Assembly: GCF_013004645.1 (NCBI RefSeq)
Contig: NZ_JABEME010000008.1
Coordinates: 1-64,000 of the forward strand
Direction of reading: 5' to 3'
From: Stenotrophomonas africana
GTDB taxonomy: Bacteria > Pseudomonadota > Gammaproteobacteria > Xanthomonadales > Xanthomonadaceae
Length of the DNA: 64,000 bases
Shown here: positions 29,896 through 38,531 of the stretch, in pieces
Position numbering within the stretch: position 1 is the stretch's first letter
How the letters are laid out: every line of letters starts with the position of its first letter
Notes under the pieces: generated by a model
Database searches by the model: none
Seen by the model: the letters and a program-made list of their open reading frames with translations, nothing else
What the model was told of the DNA's origin: nothing
Made by a program: the position numbers and the translations under genes

Positions 29896-30285
29896 GTGGA
29901 CGCCATCCTGACCCCGGTATCGATCGGCGAGCTGATCGACAAGATCACCATTCTCCAGATCAAGGCCGAGCGCATCGACGATGCGGCCAAGCTGGCCAAC
30001 GTGCGCACCGAACTGGACGGCCTGCTGCCTTTGTTGCAGCAGCAGCTGCAGGCACAGCCGGCCCTGGCCGCGCTGCAGCAGCAGCTGAAGGCGATCAACG
30101 AGCGCATGTGGGACATCCAGGACCAGCTGCGTGACAAGGAAGCGGCCCAGGTGTTCGACGATGCGTTCATCCAGCTGGCACGCGGTGTCTATGGCACCAA
30201 TGGCGAGCGCGTGCAGGTGAAGAACGAGATCAACCGCGTGGCCGGTTCGGCGCTGGTGGAAGAGAAGCAGTACCAGGGCGAATAG
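29896..30285 (+). CDS. DUF6165 family protein
   Basis: A 129-residue soluble, helical protein starting VDAILTPVSIGELIDKITILQIKAERI. The Gln/Leu-rich middle (LLPLLQQQLQAQPALAALQQQL) should form a helical hairpin. This pattern matches proteins annotated DUF6165; the function is unknown. GTG 29896 has AGGAA upstream, and TATCAT (29867-29872) is a likely -10. It is convergent with the regulator at 30292, leaving only six bases between stops. Confidence 0.75.
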   Translation: MDAILTPVSIGELIDKITILQIKAERIDDAAKLANVRTELDGLLPLLQQQLQAQPALAALQQQLKAINERMWDIQDQLRDKEAAQVFDDAFIQLARGVYGTNGERVQVKNEINRVAGSALVEEKQYQGE

Positions 30286-30291
30286 GCCCGC

Positions 30292-30969
30292 TCATCCGCA
30301 ATCGAGCAGGTGCCTGATGCGGAACAGCTCACCATCGCTGTGGATGCCCAGCTTCTCGTAGGCGGTCCGCTTCTGCGTGCTGACGGTACTGGCCGTGCGC
30401 CCGAAGCGCCGCGCCACCTCCCCGGTGGTGCAGCCCTGCAGGACCAGCCGCAGCACCTCGCGCTCACGTCGGCTCAACGGCGTGAGCACCGGCGCCGGTG
30501 TGCGCCGCATGCGCGATCGGCTCAACTGCGTACGCAACTCCGGTGGCACGAAGCGGCCGCCACGGGCCAGTACGTCAACTGCGCGCCGCAGCATCTCCGG
30601 CGTGGTTCCCTTGGACAGGAAGCCACGCGCGCCGGCCTGCATCGCCATGGTGACTGTGCTCGCATTGCAGTGCGCAGACAGCACCAGCACCGGCAACAGC
30701 GGCCAGCGCCGCGACAACAGCCGCAACAGGGCCAGGCCCTGTTCGGGTCCGCACGGCGCCAGCAGGTCGATCAGCAACAGGTCAATGCCACCTGGCTGGC
30801 GCTGCAGCAGATCGAGCAGATCACCTTCGCGGGTGAAGCTGCCACAGACCTGCACGCCACCGTGCTGGCAAAGCACCACCTCCACCCCCAGACGCAGCAC
30901 GGGATGCGGCGCCAGCATTGCCAGGCGGCGGGGCCGATCGAGGGGCAGAGCGGGAACGGCAGGCGGCAT
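30292..30969 (-). CDS. LuxR-type regulator with degenerate receiver domain
   Basis: A 225-residue protein built like NarL/FixJ response regulators: receiver (about 20-140) and LuxR helix-turn-helix (PLSRREREVLRLVLQGCTTGEVARRFGRTASTVSTQK). The receiver keeps a possible phospho-acceptor (LLLIDLLAP) and Lys (LSKGT), but the acidic pair that binds Mg2+ is replaced: the usual ADDHPVLR reads LAPHPVLRLG. Classical phosphorylation is therefore unlikely, and activity may depend on ligand or protein contact. ATG 30969 is chosen; the frame opens at 30999. No kinase gene is adjacent. Confidence 0.8.
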   Translation of the reverse strand: MPPAVPALPLDRPRRLAMLAPHPVLRLGVEVVLCQHGGVQVCGSFTREGDLLDLLQRQPGGIDLLLIDLLAPCGPEQGLALLRLLSRRWPLLPVLVLSAHCNASTVTMAMQAGARGFLSKGTTPEMLRRAVDVLARGGRFVPPELRTQLSRSRMRRTPAPVLTPLSRREREVLRLVLQGCTTGEVARRFGRTASTVSTQKRTAYEKLGIHSDGELFRIRHLLDCG

Positions 30970-31096
30970 CACATGGATCCGACGGTACGAAGCGCCCACC
31001 GTAGGCCCGCGCCGGGAGCAGCGGAATCCAATTTATTGCAACGCAGCAGCGGCCCCGGAACATGCTCAGCTGCGGTTTCGGGTCGTCACAATGCAA

Positions 31097-31120
31097 CAGG
31101 CCCGGCATGAGCCGGGCCTG
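31097..31120 (-). terminator. Terminator hairpin of the Ax21-like gene
   Basis: A 10-bp perfect stem (31097-31106 with 31111-31120) with a 4-base loop lies 40 bases past the stop of the Ax21-like gene. The T-tail is poor, so Rho or stem strength must contribute. Confidence 0.6.
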
Positions 31121-31159
31121 TCGAGGCATCTTCAGCGCGCAGGCGCGCCGAGGCCGCAA

Positions 31160-31732
31160 TTACCAGCTGAAGCGCGGGCCGACGGTGTATTCCTTGTCGC
31201 CGTCGCGGTTCATCTTCAGCTCGCCGTTCAGGCCCCAGTTCTGGTTCAGCTTGACCTGACCACCCAGGCGGCCGTACCACTGGCCTTCCGGATTGATGCC
31301 GTGCTTCTTCGAGAAATCTTCGTAGCCGACCATGCCGTAGACTTCGGCATGGGCACCGAAGGCGGTGCGGATACCGGCTTCAGCGCTGTAGCCGTTGAAG
31401 TCCAGGCCGTGCTTCTGGTCGCGCTTCTGGTAAGCAACGCGGGCAACGAAGTCGGTGGTCGGAGCGATTTCAACGTTGTAGCCGGCGCCGATCTTCCACT
31501 GGTCCAGCTTGATGTTGGTGTGGTCGATTTCCTGGCGGCTGTACTCACCGAAAGCGTGGAAGTTCGGCAGGAAGCCGTACGAACCCTTCACGCCCCAGCC
31601 GTCGGCCTTGAACGCGTCGATGTCGGTCTTGGCGTAGTCGGCTTCGGCGTAGTTGTAGGACAGGTTCTCAGCAGCCGAGGCGGTGAACGGCAGGGCAGCG
31701 GCCAGAGCCAGAGCAATCAGCGAATTCTTCAT
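31160..31732 (-). CDS. Ax21-family outer membrane protein
   Basis: A 190-residue exported protein: signal peptide MKNSLIALALAAALPFTASA, then ENLSYNYAEADYAKTD and alternating strands (FHAFGEYSRQEIDHTNIK, DQWKIGAGYNVEIAPTTDFVARVAYQK) ending GPRFSW with a terminal aromatic. This is the pattern of Ax21 proteins of Xanthomonas and Stenotrophomonas, small barrels carried in the outer membrane and vesicles. Earlier reports of Ax21 as a signalling peptide were retracted, so no signalling role is claimed. ATG 31732. It is divergent from the S9 peptidase gene. Confidence 0.85.
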   Translation of the reverse strand: MKNSLIALALAAALPFTASAAENLSYNYAEADYAKTDIDAFKADGWGVKGSYGFLPNFHAFGEYSRQEIDHTNIKLDQWKIGAGYNVEIAPTTDFVARVAYQKRDQKHGLDFNGYSAEAGIRTAFGAHAEVYGMVGYEDFSKKHGINPEGQWYGRLGGQVKLNQNWGLNGELKMNRDGDKEYTVGPRFSW

Positions 31733-31942
31733 GGGGGTACACCTTTACTTTCTTATGGTGTGCAGCAGCGCCAGAGCGCCATCGCATCGGGAATGTAAAT
31801 TCTCCGTTATTCGCCACAACGCTCCCTGAAAACAGCGGTCTTCGCATTGCTGAATTTTTTGGCTTGATTCAGGCTGCGTCTGGCATACGCGCGCGGCGCG
31901 CGTGCATTTGTGATTCGTCGTCGATTGCAACAGGAGGTTGCC

Positions 31943-34348
31943 TTGCACGTTTCCGATCCGCTGCTGATGCCTGTCCGCGCCGCCCTCGTGGCCTGCGCTG
32001 CCCTCCTGTTTCCGATCCACGCTGCGCACGCGCTGCAGGCGGCTGACTACCAGCGCGCCGAACGCGTGCATGACAGTCATCTGCGCGGTGCGCTGCGCAA
32101 TGCTTCGGTGCTGCCCCACTGGCTGGCCGATGGGCGGTTCTGGTACGAACGCGAAGACGCGCAGGGCCGGCGCCAGGCGATACTGGTCGATCCAATCCAG
32201 GCTACGCGCCAGATCCTGTTCGAACCCGCTGCGCTGGACGCTGCGGTTGCACCTCTCGGTGCCGGCGGGCCACGCCTGCGCTTGAACAGTGTGCAGGTAC
32301 TGGATGATGGCCTGCGCCTGCAGTTCAACGGCGAGGCGCCAATCAACTGCCAATGGCCACGCCTGCAGTGCACGGCCGCACCGCAGCCGTCGCCGCCAGC
32401 CGATGCATTGCCTTCGCCCGGCGGTGACGCCTGGCTGCAGGTACGTGATCACAATCTGTGGCTGCAGCGCTCTGGAACGGCGTCGCAGGTACTGACCCAC
32501 GGCGGTGAGGCCGGGCATGGCTATGGCGTACTGCCGGACTTCACCCTGCGCGGCATTCCACGCCGTCAGGGCCGGATGCCGGTGCGTCCGTTCGCGGTCG
32601 GCTGGTCAGCGGACGGGCGCTACGTGGCCGGCATCCGCTACGACGAACGCGCGCTGCAGGACTACCCCTATCTGGAAAGCAGCCCGACCCACAGCGCGCG
32701 GCCGCGCGTGCATACCGTGAAGCTGGGGGTGCTGGGCGATGCACAGCAGGTCCGCGACAGCCTGTATGTGATCGATATCCTCAGCGGCAGGCAGCATGAC
32801 ATCGTGCTGCCCGAGGGCTGGAACACGCTCAGTGAGGCCGGCATCCTGGGTTGGGACGGTGATCGGTTGTATGCCGTGATCGCGCACTTCGGCACACCGC
32901 GCAGGCTGCGCCTGGTGGAGGTCGATGCCAACAGCGGTGCATTGCGCACGGTTCTGGAAGAAGCCAGCGACACTCGCCTGCAGCTCAACGTGTATTCCTA
33001 CAACCGGCCCGCGGTGGCCATCCTGCCCGGGCAGGACACCGCTGTGTGGTTCTCGCAGCGCGATGGCTGGGGCCATCTGTACCGGGTGCGCCTGTCCGAC
33101 GGCAAAGTGCTGCGCCAGCTTACCCGCGGCAGATGGGTGGTGCGTGACCTGCTGGGTGTGGACGCTGCGGGTGGCTGGGCGTACTTCAGCGCCGGTGGCG
33201 TCGACGGTGGCGACCCCTACGTGCGCGGCCTGTACCGGGTATCGCTGCAGGGCGGTTCGATCCAGCGCCTGGCCGCTGATGGCAACGACCACATGGCCGA
33301 TGCCGGTACCGGCGCGCTGTTCGGGGCACGCGCGCCGCAGGCGCTGTCGCCTGGCGGCGGCTATCTGGTGGATACCGTTTCCCGTCTCGACCAGCCACCA
33401 CGCACCGTGCTGCGGGCCAGCGATGACGGCCGTGAAGTGATGGTGCTGGAAACAGCCGATGACAGCGCGATCGTTGCTGCCGCCTGGCGCCCACCACGGC
33501 GCGAGCGGCTGCTGGCCGCCGATGGGCGCACGCCGATCTTCGCCACTGTCTACCTGCCCCGTGACTATCGCGATGACGGCAGCTTCCCGGTGATCGACGC
33601 GATGTACGGTGGTTCCTTCATCAGCAATGCGCCGGTGACCTACGCCGAGGCGGTATCTGCCTTGAATCCGGTGTCACGCGCCAGCCTGGCCGAACTCGGC
33701 TTCATGGTGGTCAGCATCGATGCGCGCGGCACCGGCGGCCGCGACAAGGCGTTCCATGACAGCAGCTTCCTCCGCGCCGCCGATGTGCAGCTGGATGACC
33801 ATGTGGCTGCGCTGCGCCAGCTGGGCGAACGCTACCCGGGCATCGACCTGCAGCGGGTCGGCATCTATGGGCATTCGTTCGGCGGTTACAGCGCGGCGCG
33901 TGCATTGCTGCGCTACCCGGCGTTCTACAAGGTGGGCGTGGCCTCGGCCGGCAGCCACAATTTCCAGGGCATGTACGGCGGCGCGCTGCACGGCATGGAC
34001 CGGCTGTTCGGTGGCGTGCTGCCAGCTACGGCCATGGCCGATGGCGTGCCGGCGCCCTTTGCCGGGCTCGACAATGCGGCACTGGCCGGCAACCTGCGCG
34101 GGCATCTTCTGCTGGTCTATGGCGAACTGGACGAGAACGCGCCACCGGCGCTGACCCTGCAGCTGGCCGCCGCCCTGAACAAGGCCCAGCGCAGCTACGA
34201 CCTGCTGTACCTGGCCCGGCAGGACCACGAACTGTTCCGCAACGACGCCACCTACACGCACCGCATGTGGGACTACTTCGTGCGCCACCTGGCCGGCCAG
34301 CAGCCGCCGGATACGGTGCTGGCACCGCTGCCCGGTGGCCCGGGCTGA
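31943..34348 (+). CDS. Secreted S9 family peptidase (DPP-IV/prolyl oligopeptidase type)
   Basis: Serine peptidase with an N-terminal signal peptide (AALVACAALLFPIHAAHA), a beta-propeller region, and a C-terminal alpha/beta hydrolase. The triad is visible: Ser in GIYGHSFGGYSAARA (near 644), Asp in YGELDENAPP (near 729) and His in RQDHELFRND (near 761). It likely trims proline-containing peptides in the periplasm. I assign TTG 31943 because a perfect AGGAGG lies at 31932-31937, five bases before it; the next ATG, 31967, is too far. The result is 801 residues. Confidence 0.88.
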   Translation: MHVSDPLLMPVRAALVACAALLFPIHAAHALQAADYQRAERVHDSHLRGALRNASVLPHWLADGRFWYEREDAQGRRQAILVDPIQATRQILFEPAALDAAVAPLGAGGPRLRLNSVQVLDDGLRLQFNGEAPINCQWPRLQCTAAPQPSPPADALPSPGGDAWLQVRDHNLWLQRSGTASQVLTHGGEAGHGYGVLPDFTLRGIPRRQGRMPVRPFAVGWSADGRYVAGIRYDERALQDYPYLESSPTHSARPRVHTVKLGVLGDAQQVRDSLYVIDILSGRQHDIVLPEGWNTLSEAGILGWDGDRLYAVIAHFGTPRRLRLVEVDANSGALRTVLEEASDTRLQLNVYSYNRPAVAILPGQDTAVWFSQRDGWGHLYRVRLSDGKVLRQLTRGRWVVRDLLGVDAAGGWAYFSAGGVDGGDPYVRGLYRVSLQGGSIQRLAADGNDHMADAGTGALFGARAPQALSPGGGYLVDTVSRLDQPPRTVLRASDDGREVMVLETADDSAIVAAAWRPPRRERLLAADGRTPIFATVYLPRDYRDDGSFPVIDAMYGGSFISNAPVTYAEAVSALNPVSRASLAELGFMVVSIDARGTGGRDKAFHDSSFLRAADVQLDDHVAALRQLGERYPGIDLQRVGIYGHSFGGYSAARALLRYPAFYKVGVASAGSHNFQGMYGGALHGMDRLFGGVLPATAMADGVPAPFAGLDNAALAGNLRGHLLLVYGELDENAPPALTLQLAAALNKAQRSYDLLYLARQDHELFRNDATYTHRMWDYFVRHLAGQQPPDTVLAPLPGGPG

Positions 34349-34439
34349 ACAGGCGCACACAGGATGTCGATCCCCGACGCCCTGGTTCGTCGGGTACTTG
34401 AAGGCCGTGCATGCGGCACGGTCCATCCGGAGGCAGGCA

Positions 34440-34799
34440 ATGAGCTACATCGATGGTTTCGTCCTGGCGGTGCCCACCGCCAACAAAGAGAAGTTCCTCG
34501 CCCATGCACGCACAGGGGATCCCGTTTTCATCGAGTACGGCGCGCTGCGCGTGGTCGAGTGCTGGGGCGACGACGTACCACACGGCAAGACCACCGACTT
34601 CTTCGGCGCAGTGAAAGCCACGCCGGACGAGACGGTGGTGTTTTCGTGGATCGAATGGCCGGACAAGCCGACCCGCGACGCCGGCATGAAGAAGATGATG
34701 GAAGACCCGCGGTTTGATCCGGCGACGAATCCGATGCCATTCGACGGCGCGCGGATGATCTACGGTGGCTTCGTACCAATCTACGAACTGACCCGCTGA
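34440..34799 (+). CDS. DUF1428 family protein
   Basis: A 119-residue protein, MSYIDGFVLAVPTANKEKF at the start and MIYGGFVPIYELTR at the end, the pattern of DUF1428, a ferredoxin-like (dimeric alpha/beta barrel) fold. The role is unknown. GAGGCAGG precedes ATG 34440. It follows the S9 peptidase on the same strand after 91 bases and is convergent with the next gene. Confidence 0.85.
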   Translation: MSYIDGFVLAVPTANKEKFLAHARTGDPVFIEYGALRVVECWGDDVPHGKTTDFFGAVKATPDETVVFSWIEWPDKPTRDAGMKKMMEDPRFDPATNPMPFDGARMIYGGFVPIYELTR

Positions 34800-34814
34800 A
34801 CCCGGCGGACGTGC

Positions 34815-35504
34815 TCAGCGCGCGTCCGTTTCATCGCTGGCGGAGGCATGGCCGGCGCCCAGTGCGGCGCCGGCGCCGAGGCCCACACCGCCCATGCCGG
34901 CCCCCATTCCGCCACCGCCGCCTCCACCCGCACGACCGCCCTTGGCATCGCCGTCGTTGCGGCCCTTGCCACCGCCACTGGCACCGCCCGGCCGGGTCGG
35001 CCCCTGTGGCGGTATCTGCAGGTCGGCCGGAATCGGCGCCAGGTCCAGCGCTTCGCGCACGAAGTCGCGCAGCGAGACCACCAGTTCGTGGGTGTGCACC
35101 GGTCGCCCCTGCGCAAGATCGTTGGCAGCGCGCGCAGCCAGCCGCACCTGTTCGTCGGTGCCCAGCAACAGGATGTCCGACAGCGCCGCTTCAACAGCAT
35201 CGCGGATGCGGCGCGCGCGATCCGAGCGGGGTTCGGCAATGCCTTCGGCATCTTCGCTCTGGCGCAGGTCACGGCGGTGGCTGGGATCCACGCCCAGTTC
35301 GCCGGTGAACGAACCGCCCAAGGTCTTGTAGGCCGCCATCAGCGTGCGCAGCCGTTCGTTGATCTGCCGGTTCTCGCGCTCGCGGCGCTGCTGCAGGGTC
35401 TGCATCACCAGCAGGCGGATGCCCACGCCCAGCAGGGTGATCAGGACCAGGCCGGCCAAGGTAGACAGCACGCCCTGCCAGGAACTGAAGTCGATACCAC
35501 GCAT
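34815..35504 (-). CDS. Membrane-anchored protein with glycine-rich tail, unknown function
   Basis: A 229-residue protein. One N-terminal membrane helix (about 12-33, STLAGLVLITLLGVGIRLLV), then a charged helical domain (about 35-150: QQRRERENRQINERLRTLMAAYKTLGGSF), and a C-terminal tail made almost wholly of Gly, Ala and Met (about 175-220) ending ASASDETDAR. The tail is of low complexity. ATG 35504 is taken over the frame start 35534 because the helix follows directly. I do not recognise the family. Confidence 0.65.
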   Translation of the reverse strand: MRGIDFSSWQGVLSTLAGLVLITLLGVGIRLLVMQTLQQRRERENRQINERLRTLMAAYKTLGGSFTGELGVDPSHRRDLRQSEDAEGIAEPRSDRARRIRDAVEAALSDILLLGTDEQVRLAARAANDLAQGRPVHTHELVVSLRDFVREALDLAPIPADLQIPPQGPTRPGGASGGGKGRNDGDAKGGRAGGGGGGGMGAGMGGVGLGAGAALGAGHASASDETDAR

Positions 35505-35564
35505 GCACGGGGCTCCGGCGGGAAGAACCTGCATCTTGCCCCAGACCGCGCCCCAGAAACGCGA

Positions 35565-35597
35565 AAGGCCCCACCACCCGGTGGGTGGCAGGGCCTT
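35565..35597 (-). terminator. Terminator hairpin of the histone-like gene
   Basis: AAGGCCC and ACCACCC arms pair with GGGTGG and GGGCCTT across a short loop, with one bulge. It lies about 15 bases past the stop of the Lys/Ala-rich gene on the minus strand, followed by a short TTT. Confidence 0.6.
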
Positions 35598-35611
35598 CGG
35601 TCACGGCGCGA

Positions 35612-36505
35612 TTACTTGCGCTTGGCGACCTTGCGCACGGCCTTCTTGGCCGGCGCCTTCTTGGCGGCGACCTTCTTCAGCGGGGCAGCCTTCTTGGCAA
35701 CCGTCTTGCGGGTGGCGGCAACCTTCTTGCCCACTGCCTTCTTGGCAACGGCGGACTTCTTGCCGACCACCTTCTTGGCAGCAGCGGTCTTCTTGCCGAC
35801 GGCCTTCTTGGCCACAGCAGCCTTCTTGCCGACAACCTTCTTGGCGACGGCGGTCTTCTTGGTGGCGACCTTCCTGGTGGCGGCAACCTTCTTGCCGACA
35901 ACCTTCTTCGCAGCCACGGCCTTCTTGCCAGCGACCTTCTTGGCGGCGACGGTCTTCTTGGCAACGGCCTTCTTGGCGGTGGCGACCTTCTTGCCGACAA
36001 CCTTCTTGGCGGCCGCGGTCTTCTTGGCAACGGTCTTCTTGGCGACGGCAGCCTTCTTGGTGGCGGCCTTCTTCACAGTAGCGACCTTCTTGCCGGCAGC
36101 CTTGGTGGCGGCCTTGGTGGTCTTCTTGGCAGCGGCGGCCTTCTTGGTCACAGCCTTGCCTGCAGCTGCCTTCTTCTTGGCCACTTCCTTCTTCAGGGCA
36201 GCGGCTTCGGCCTTGGCGTTCTTCTTGGCCGCTTCCAGCTTCTTCTTGGCGTTGGCAACGGTCTTGCCGACCGACTTGGCGGCCTTCTCGGCCTTCTTGG
36301 CAACGGTCTTCTCGACCTTGGCCACAGCCTTCTTGGCCTTGGCAACGCGGGTACCGGCAGCCTTGGTGGCGCGCTTGACGGTCTTCTTGACCGACTTCAC
36401 GGCGTCTTCGGCGGCGTGGGCGATGGTCTCGCCAACGTTGGTGGCGGTTTCTTTGACGTTCTCGACGGCGTCGGTCACGACCGACACACCATTACCGTTG
36501 CTCAT
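35612..36505 (-). CDS. Histone H1-like Lys/Ala/Val-rich protein
   Basis: A 297-residue, extremely basic protein. Residues 1-40 are normal ([20 protein letters not shown]); from about 40 to the end it consists of degenerate repeats of the type [20 protein letters not shown], with phase near 10-11 residues. This composition resembles the H1-like tails of AlgP and of chlamydial Hc-type proteins, so DNA or RNA binding and nucleoid packing are likely. The DNA itself is repetitive (about 35630-36350), and repeat number probably varies among strains. ATG 36505 has GGAGGG upstream. Confidence 0.85.
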   Translation of the reverse strand: MSNGNGVSVVTDAVENVKETATNVGETIAHAAEDAVKSVKKTVKRATKAAGTRVAKAKKAVAKVEKTVAKKAEKAAKSVGKTVANAKKKLEAAKKNAKAEAAALKKEVAKKKAAAGKAVTKKAAAAKKTTKAATKAAGKKVATVKKAATKKAAVAKKTVAKKTAAAKKVVGKKVATAKKAVAKKTVAAKKVAGKKAVAAKKVVGKKVAATRKVATKKTAVAKKVVGKKAAVAKKAVGKKTAAAKKVVGKKSAVAKKAVGKKVAATRKTVAKKAAPLKKVAAKKAPAKKAVRKVAKRK

Positions 36506-36615
36506 GTTGCCCTCCTGGGGGCCTTAAGTATCAAAACGGGGCGATGCTATACCGACATTGACGATCGTGGAACGGGGCACGCACCAGCAATCGCATCTGA
36601 TGCGACGGCAATGGT

Positions 36616-36649
36616 GTAGCCCGCCACTGCTGCAGCAGTGGCGGGTTTA
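36616..36649 (+). repeat. SMAG-like long palindrome
   Basis: GTAG (36616-36619) is followed by a perfect 26-base palindrome (36620-36645) centred on CTGCAG and then TTTAC. The 13-bp arms make it one of the strongest hairpins in the window. Confidence 0.65.
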
Positions 36650-36668
36650 CAGGAAACCCCTTTTTTTT
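36642..36668 (+). terminator. Possible rho-independent terminator with no gene upstream on its strand
   Basis: GGGTTT, a five-base loop and AAACCC are followed by C and a run of eight T (36661-36668). The left arm shares its GGG with the palindrome ending at 36645, so the two structures exclude each other. No plus-strand gene lies upstream until the DUF1428 gene at 34.8 kb. Confidence 0.4.
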
Positions 36669-36996
36669 AAGGACTACGCCACATCGACCGCGTGGTCGAA
36701 GATGGCCGTTGCGTGCCGTTGAACGGATGCAGCGTCCAGTGCGCGCTGTGACGCATTGCGGCGCCCTGTTGCGCGGAACTGCGCAAGTATCACTCTGTGT
36801 CCACGCGCCGTGCGATGGTCTTCGGTGGTGCAGGAATTGCCCCTGCGGGCGTCGCCACAGCCTTGTTGCCATCCTCCGCCCCCCCCTTCGCGGCCTGTGG
36901 TTTTCATGGCGCATTTATCCAGATCGCGACACACTCATTCAGCATGTTTTACCGTAGGGCCGAACCGTCCCCATCCACGCCAGCGAACCGACTCCC

Positions 36997-38430
36997 ATGC
37001 GACCGCTTCCCACCCTGCTCACGCTCGCAATCGCCGCCGCCTTCGGTGGCTTCGTTGCCACCGGCATCAATGCGCACCTGGACAACCGGGCCGATGCCGC
37101 ACCGCTGCCGGCGGTCGTGCCGACCACCGCTGCATTGCCGGCCTCGGTGGCCGGGCAAGCGGTACCGTCGCTGGCACCGATGCTGGAGAAGGCGATGCCG
37201 GCGGTGGTCAGCGTCAACACCAAGCAGGTGGTTCGCGTGCGCAACCCCTTCTTCAACGACCCGTTCTTCCGCCGCCTGTTCCCGGACATCCCGCAGGAAC
37301 GCATCAACGAGTCGCTGGGCTCGGGCGTGATCATCGACGCCAAGGAGGGCCTGGTACTGACCAACCACCATGTCATCGACAACGCCGATGACGTACAGGT
37401 GACACTGGCCGACGGGCGCACGGTCAAGGCCGAGTTCCTCGGTTCGGACCGCGATACCGACATCGCGCTGATCCGCATCCCGGCGCAGAACCTGACCGAC
37501 ATCAAGCTCGGCAACAGCGACCAGCTGCGGGTGGGCGACTTCGTAGTGGCGATCGGCAATCCGTTCGGCTTCAGCCAGACGGTCACCTCGGGCATCGTCT
37601 CGGCGGTGGGCCGCAGCGGCATCCGCGGGCTGGGCTACCAGAACTTCATCCAGACCGACGCGTCGATCAACCCGGGCAACTCGGGTGGCGCGCTGGTCGA
37701 TCTGCAGGGCCAGCTGGTCGGCATCAATACCGCCAGCTTCAACCCGCAGGGCAGCATGGCCGGCAACATCGGCCTGGGCCTGGCGATTCCGTCCAACCTG
37801 GCGCGCAGCGTGGTCGACCAGCTGGTCAAGCACGGCGTGGTGGTGCGCGGCACACTGGGCGTGGAAAGCCAGAACCTGACCGCGCAGATCGCGCAGGGCC
37901 TGGGCCTGGGCGAAACCCGTGGCGCACTGATCACCCGCGTGCTGGCCGGTTCGGCCGCCGCCGCTGCCGGCCTGAAGCCGGGCGACGTGGTGGTCTCGGC
38001 CAATGGCCAGCGCGTGGACAGCGCCGAGGCCCTGCACAACGTGGAAGGCCTGGCCGCGGTCGGCAGCGCGTTGACGCTGGACGTACGCCGCGAAGGCAAG
38101 CCACTGCAGATCAAGGCAACGCTGAAGGAACAGGCGCGCGCGGTCACCGGCGAGAGCCTGGACCCACGCCTGACCGGGGCCACCTTCGTCGATCTGCCCG
38201 AGTCACTGCGCCAGTCCGGAGTCGGCGGCGTGCTGGTCAGCGAGGTCAAGCGCGGCAGCCGCGCGGCCACCAACGGCCTGCAGCAGGGCGACATCATCAC
38301 CGATGCCACGGTGGGCGAATTCGCCGACCTGGCCAGCTGGCGCGCCAACTTCCAGCAGCGCCCGCCGACCCTGGTGGTACGCGTGCTGCGCAACAATGGC
38401 CAGCAGCAGGGCCAGCTCGTGATGCGCTGA
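36997..38430 (+). CDS. Deg/HtrA family periplasmic serine protease
   Basis: Protein quality-control protease of the envelope. The 477-residue protein has an N-terminal signal/anchor, a trypsin-like domain with the triad His (TNHHVID, near 123), Asp (DRDTDIALI, near 153) and Ser (GNSGGAL, near 228), and two PDZ domains (ITRVLAGSAAAAAGLKPGDVVV; VSEVKRGSRAATNGLQQGDII). The layout is that of DegP/DegQ (MucD in Pseudomonas). I see no adjacent rseA/rseP-type genes. ATG 36997; the ribosome site is weak. Confidence 0.94.
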   Translation: MRPLPTLLTLAIAAAFGGFVATGINAHLDNRADAAPLPAVVPTTAALPASVAGQAVPSLAPMLEKAMPAVVSVNTKQVVRVRNPFFNDPFFRRLFPDIPQERINESLGSGVIIDAKEGLVLTNHHVIDNADDVQVTLADGRTVKAEFLGSDRDTDIALIRIPAQNLTDIKLGNSDQLRVGDFVVAIGNPFGFSQTVTSGIVSAVGRSGIRGLGYQNFIQTDASINPGNSGGALVDLQGQLVGINTASFNPQGSMAGNIGLGLAIPSNLARSVVDQLVKHGVVVRGTLGVESQNLTAQIAQGLGLGETRGALITRVLAGSAAAAAGLKPGDVVVSANGQRVDSAEALHNVEGLAAVGSALTLDVRREGKPLQIKATLKEQARAVTGESLDPRLTGATFVDLPESLRQSGVGGVLVSEVKRGSRAATNGLQQGDIITDATVGEFADLASWRANFQQRPPTLVVRVLRNNGQQQGQLVMR

Positions 38431-38531
38431 TCGCCCTGCCGTAACACCCCCTATACCCCGGCAATGCTATTGCTGTCAGTCCAGGTCGGCACCGCCGACA
38501 CCCGTTCCCCCATCGCAACAGGAGTGATTCG

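Larger units (their letters stand above)
36506..36996. other. Long intergenic gap without a recognisable gene
   Basis: This 490-base gap separates the histone-like gene (minus) from the Deg protease (plus). The first 50 bases probably hold the histone-like promoter (GGTATAGC on the minus strand near 36549-36556). The middle has two hairpins listed separately and a T8 run. From 36670 to 36960 several frames are open, but none has a family pattern or a ribosome site. The 5' region of the protease must include its promoter; none is convincing. Confidence 0.6.

Noticed and set aside
30292..31732. Quorum-sensing module built from the LuxR-type regulator and the Ax21-like gene
   Set aside because: The regulator has a receiver-like, not an autoinducer-binding, domain; the signalling role of Ax21 has been withdrawn from the literature; the genes have separate terminators.
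35585..36619. Leucine/glycine-rich frame opposite the histone-like gene
   Set aside because: It is the reverse complement of AAG/GCC-rich repeats, which gives Leu/Gly/Asp repeats automatically; the minus-strand gene has start, ribosome site and terminator.
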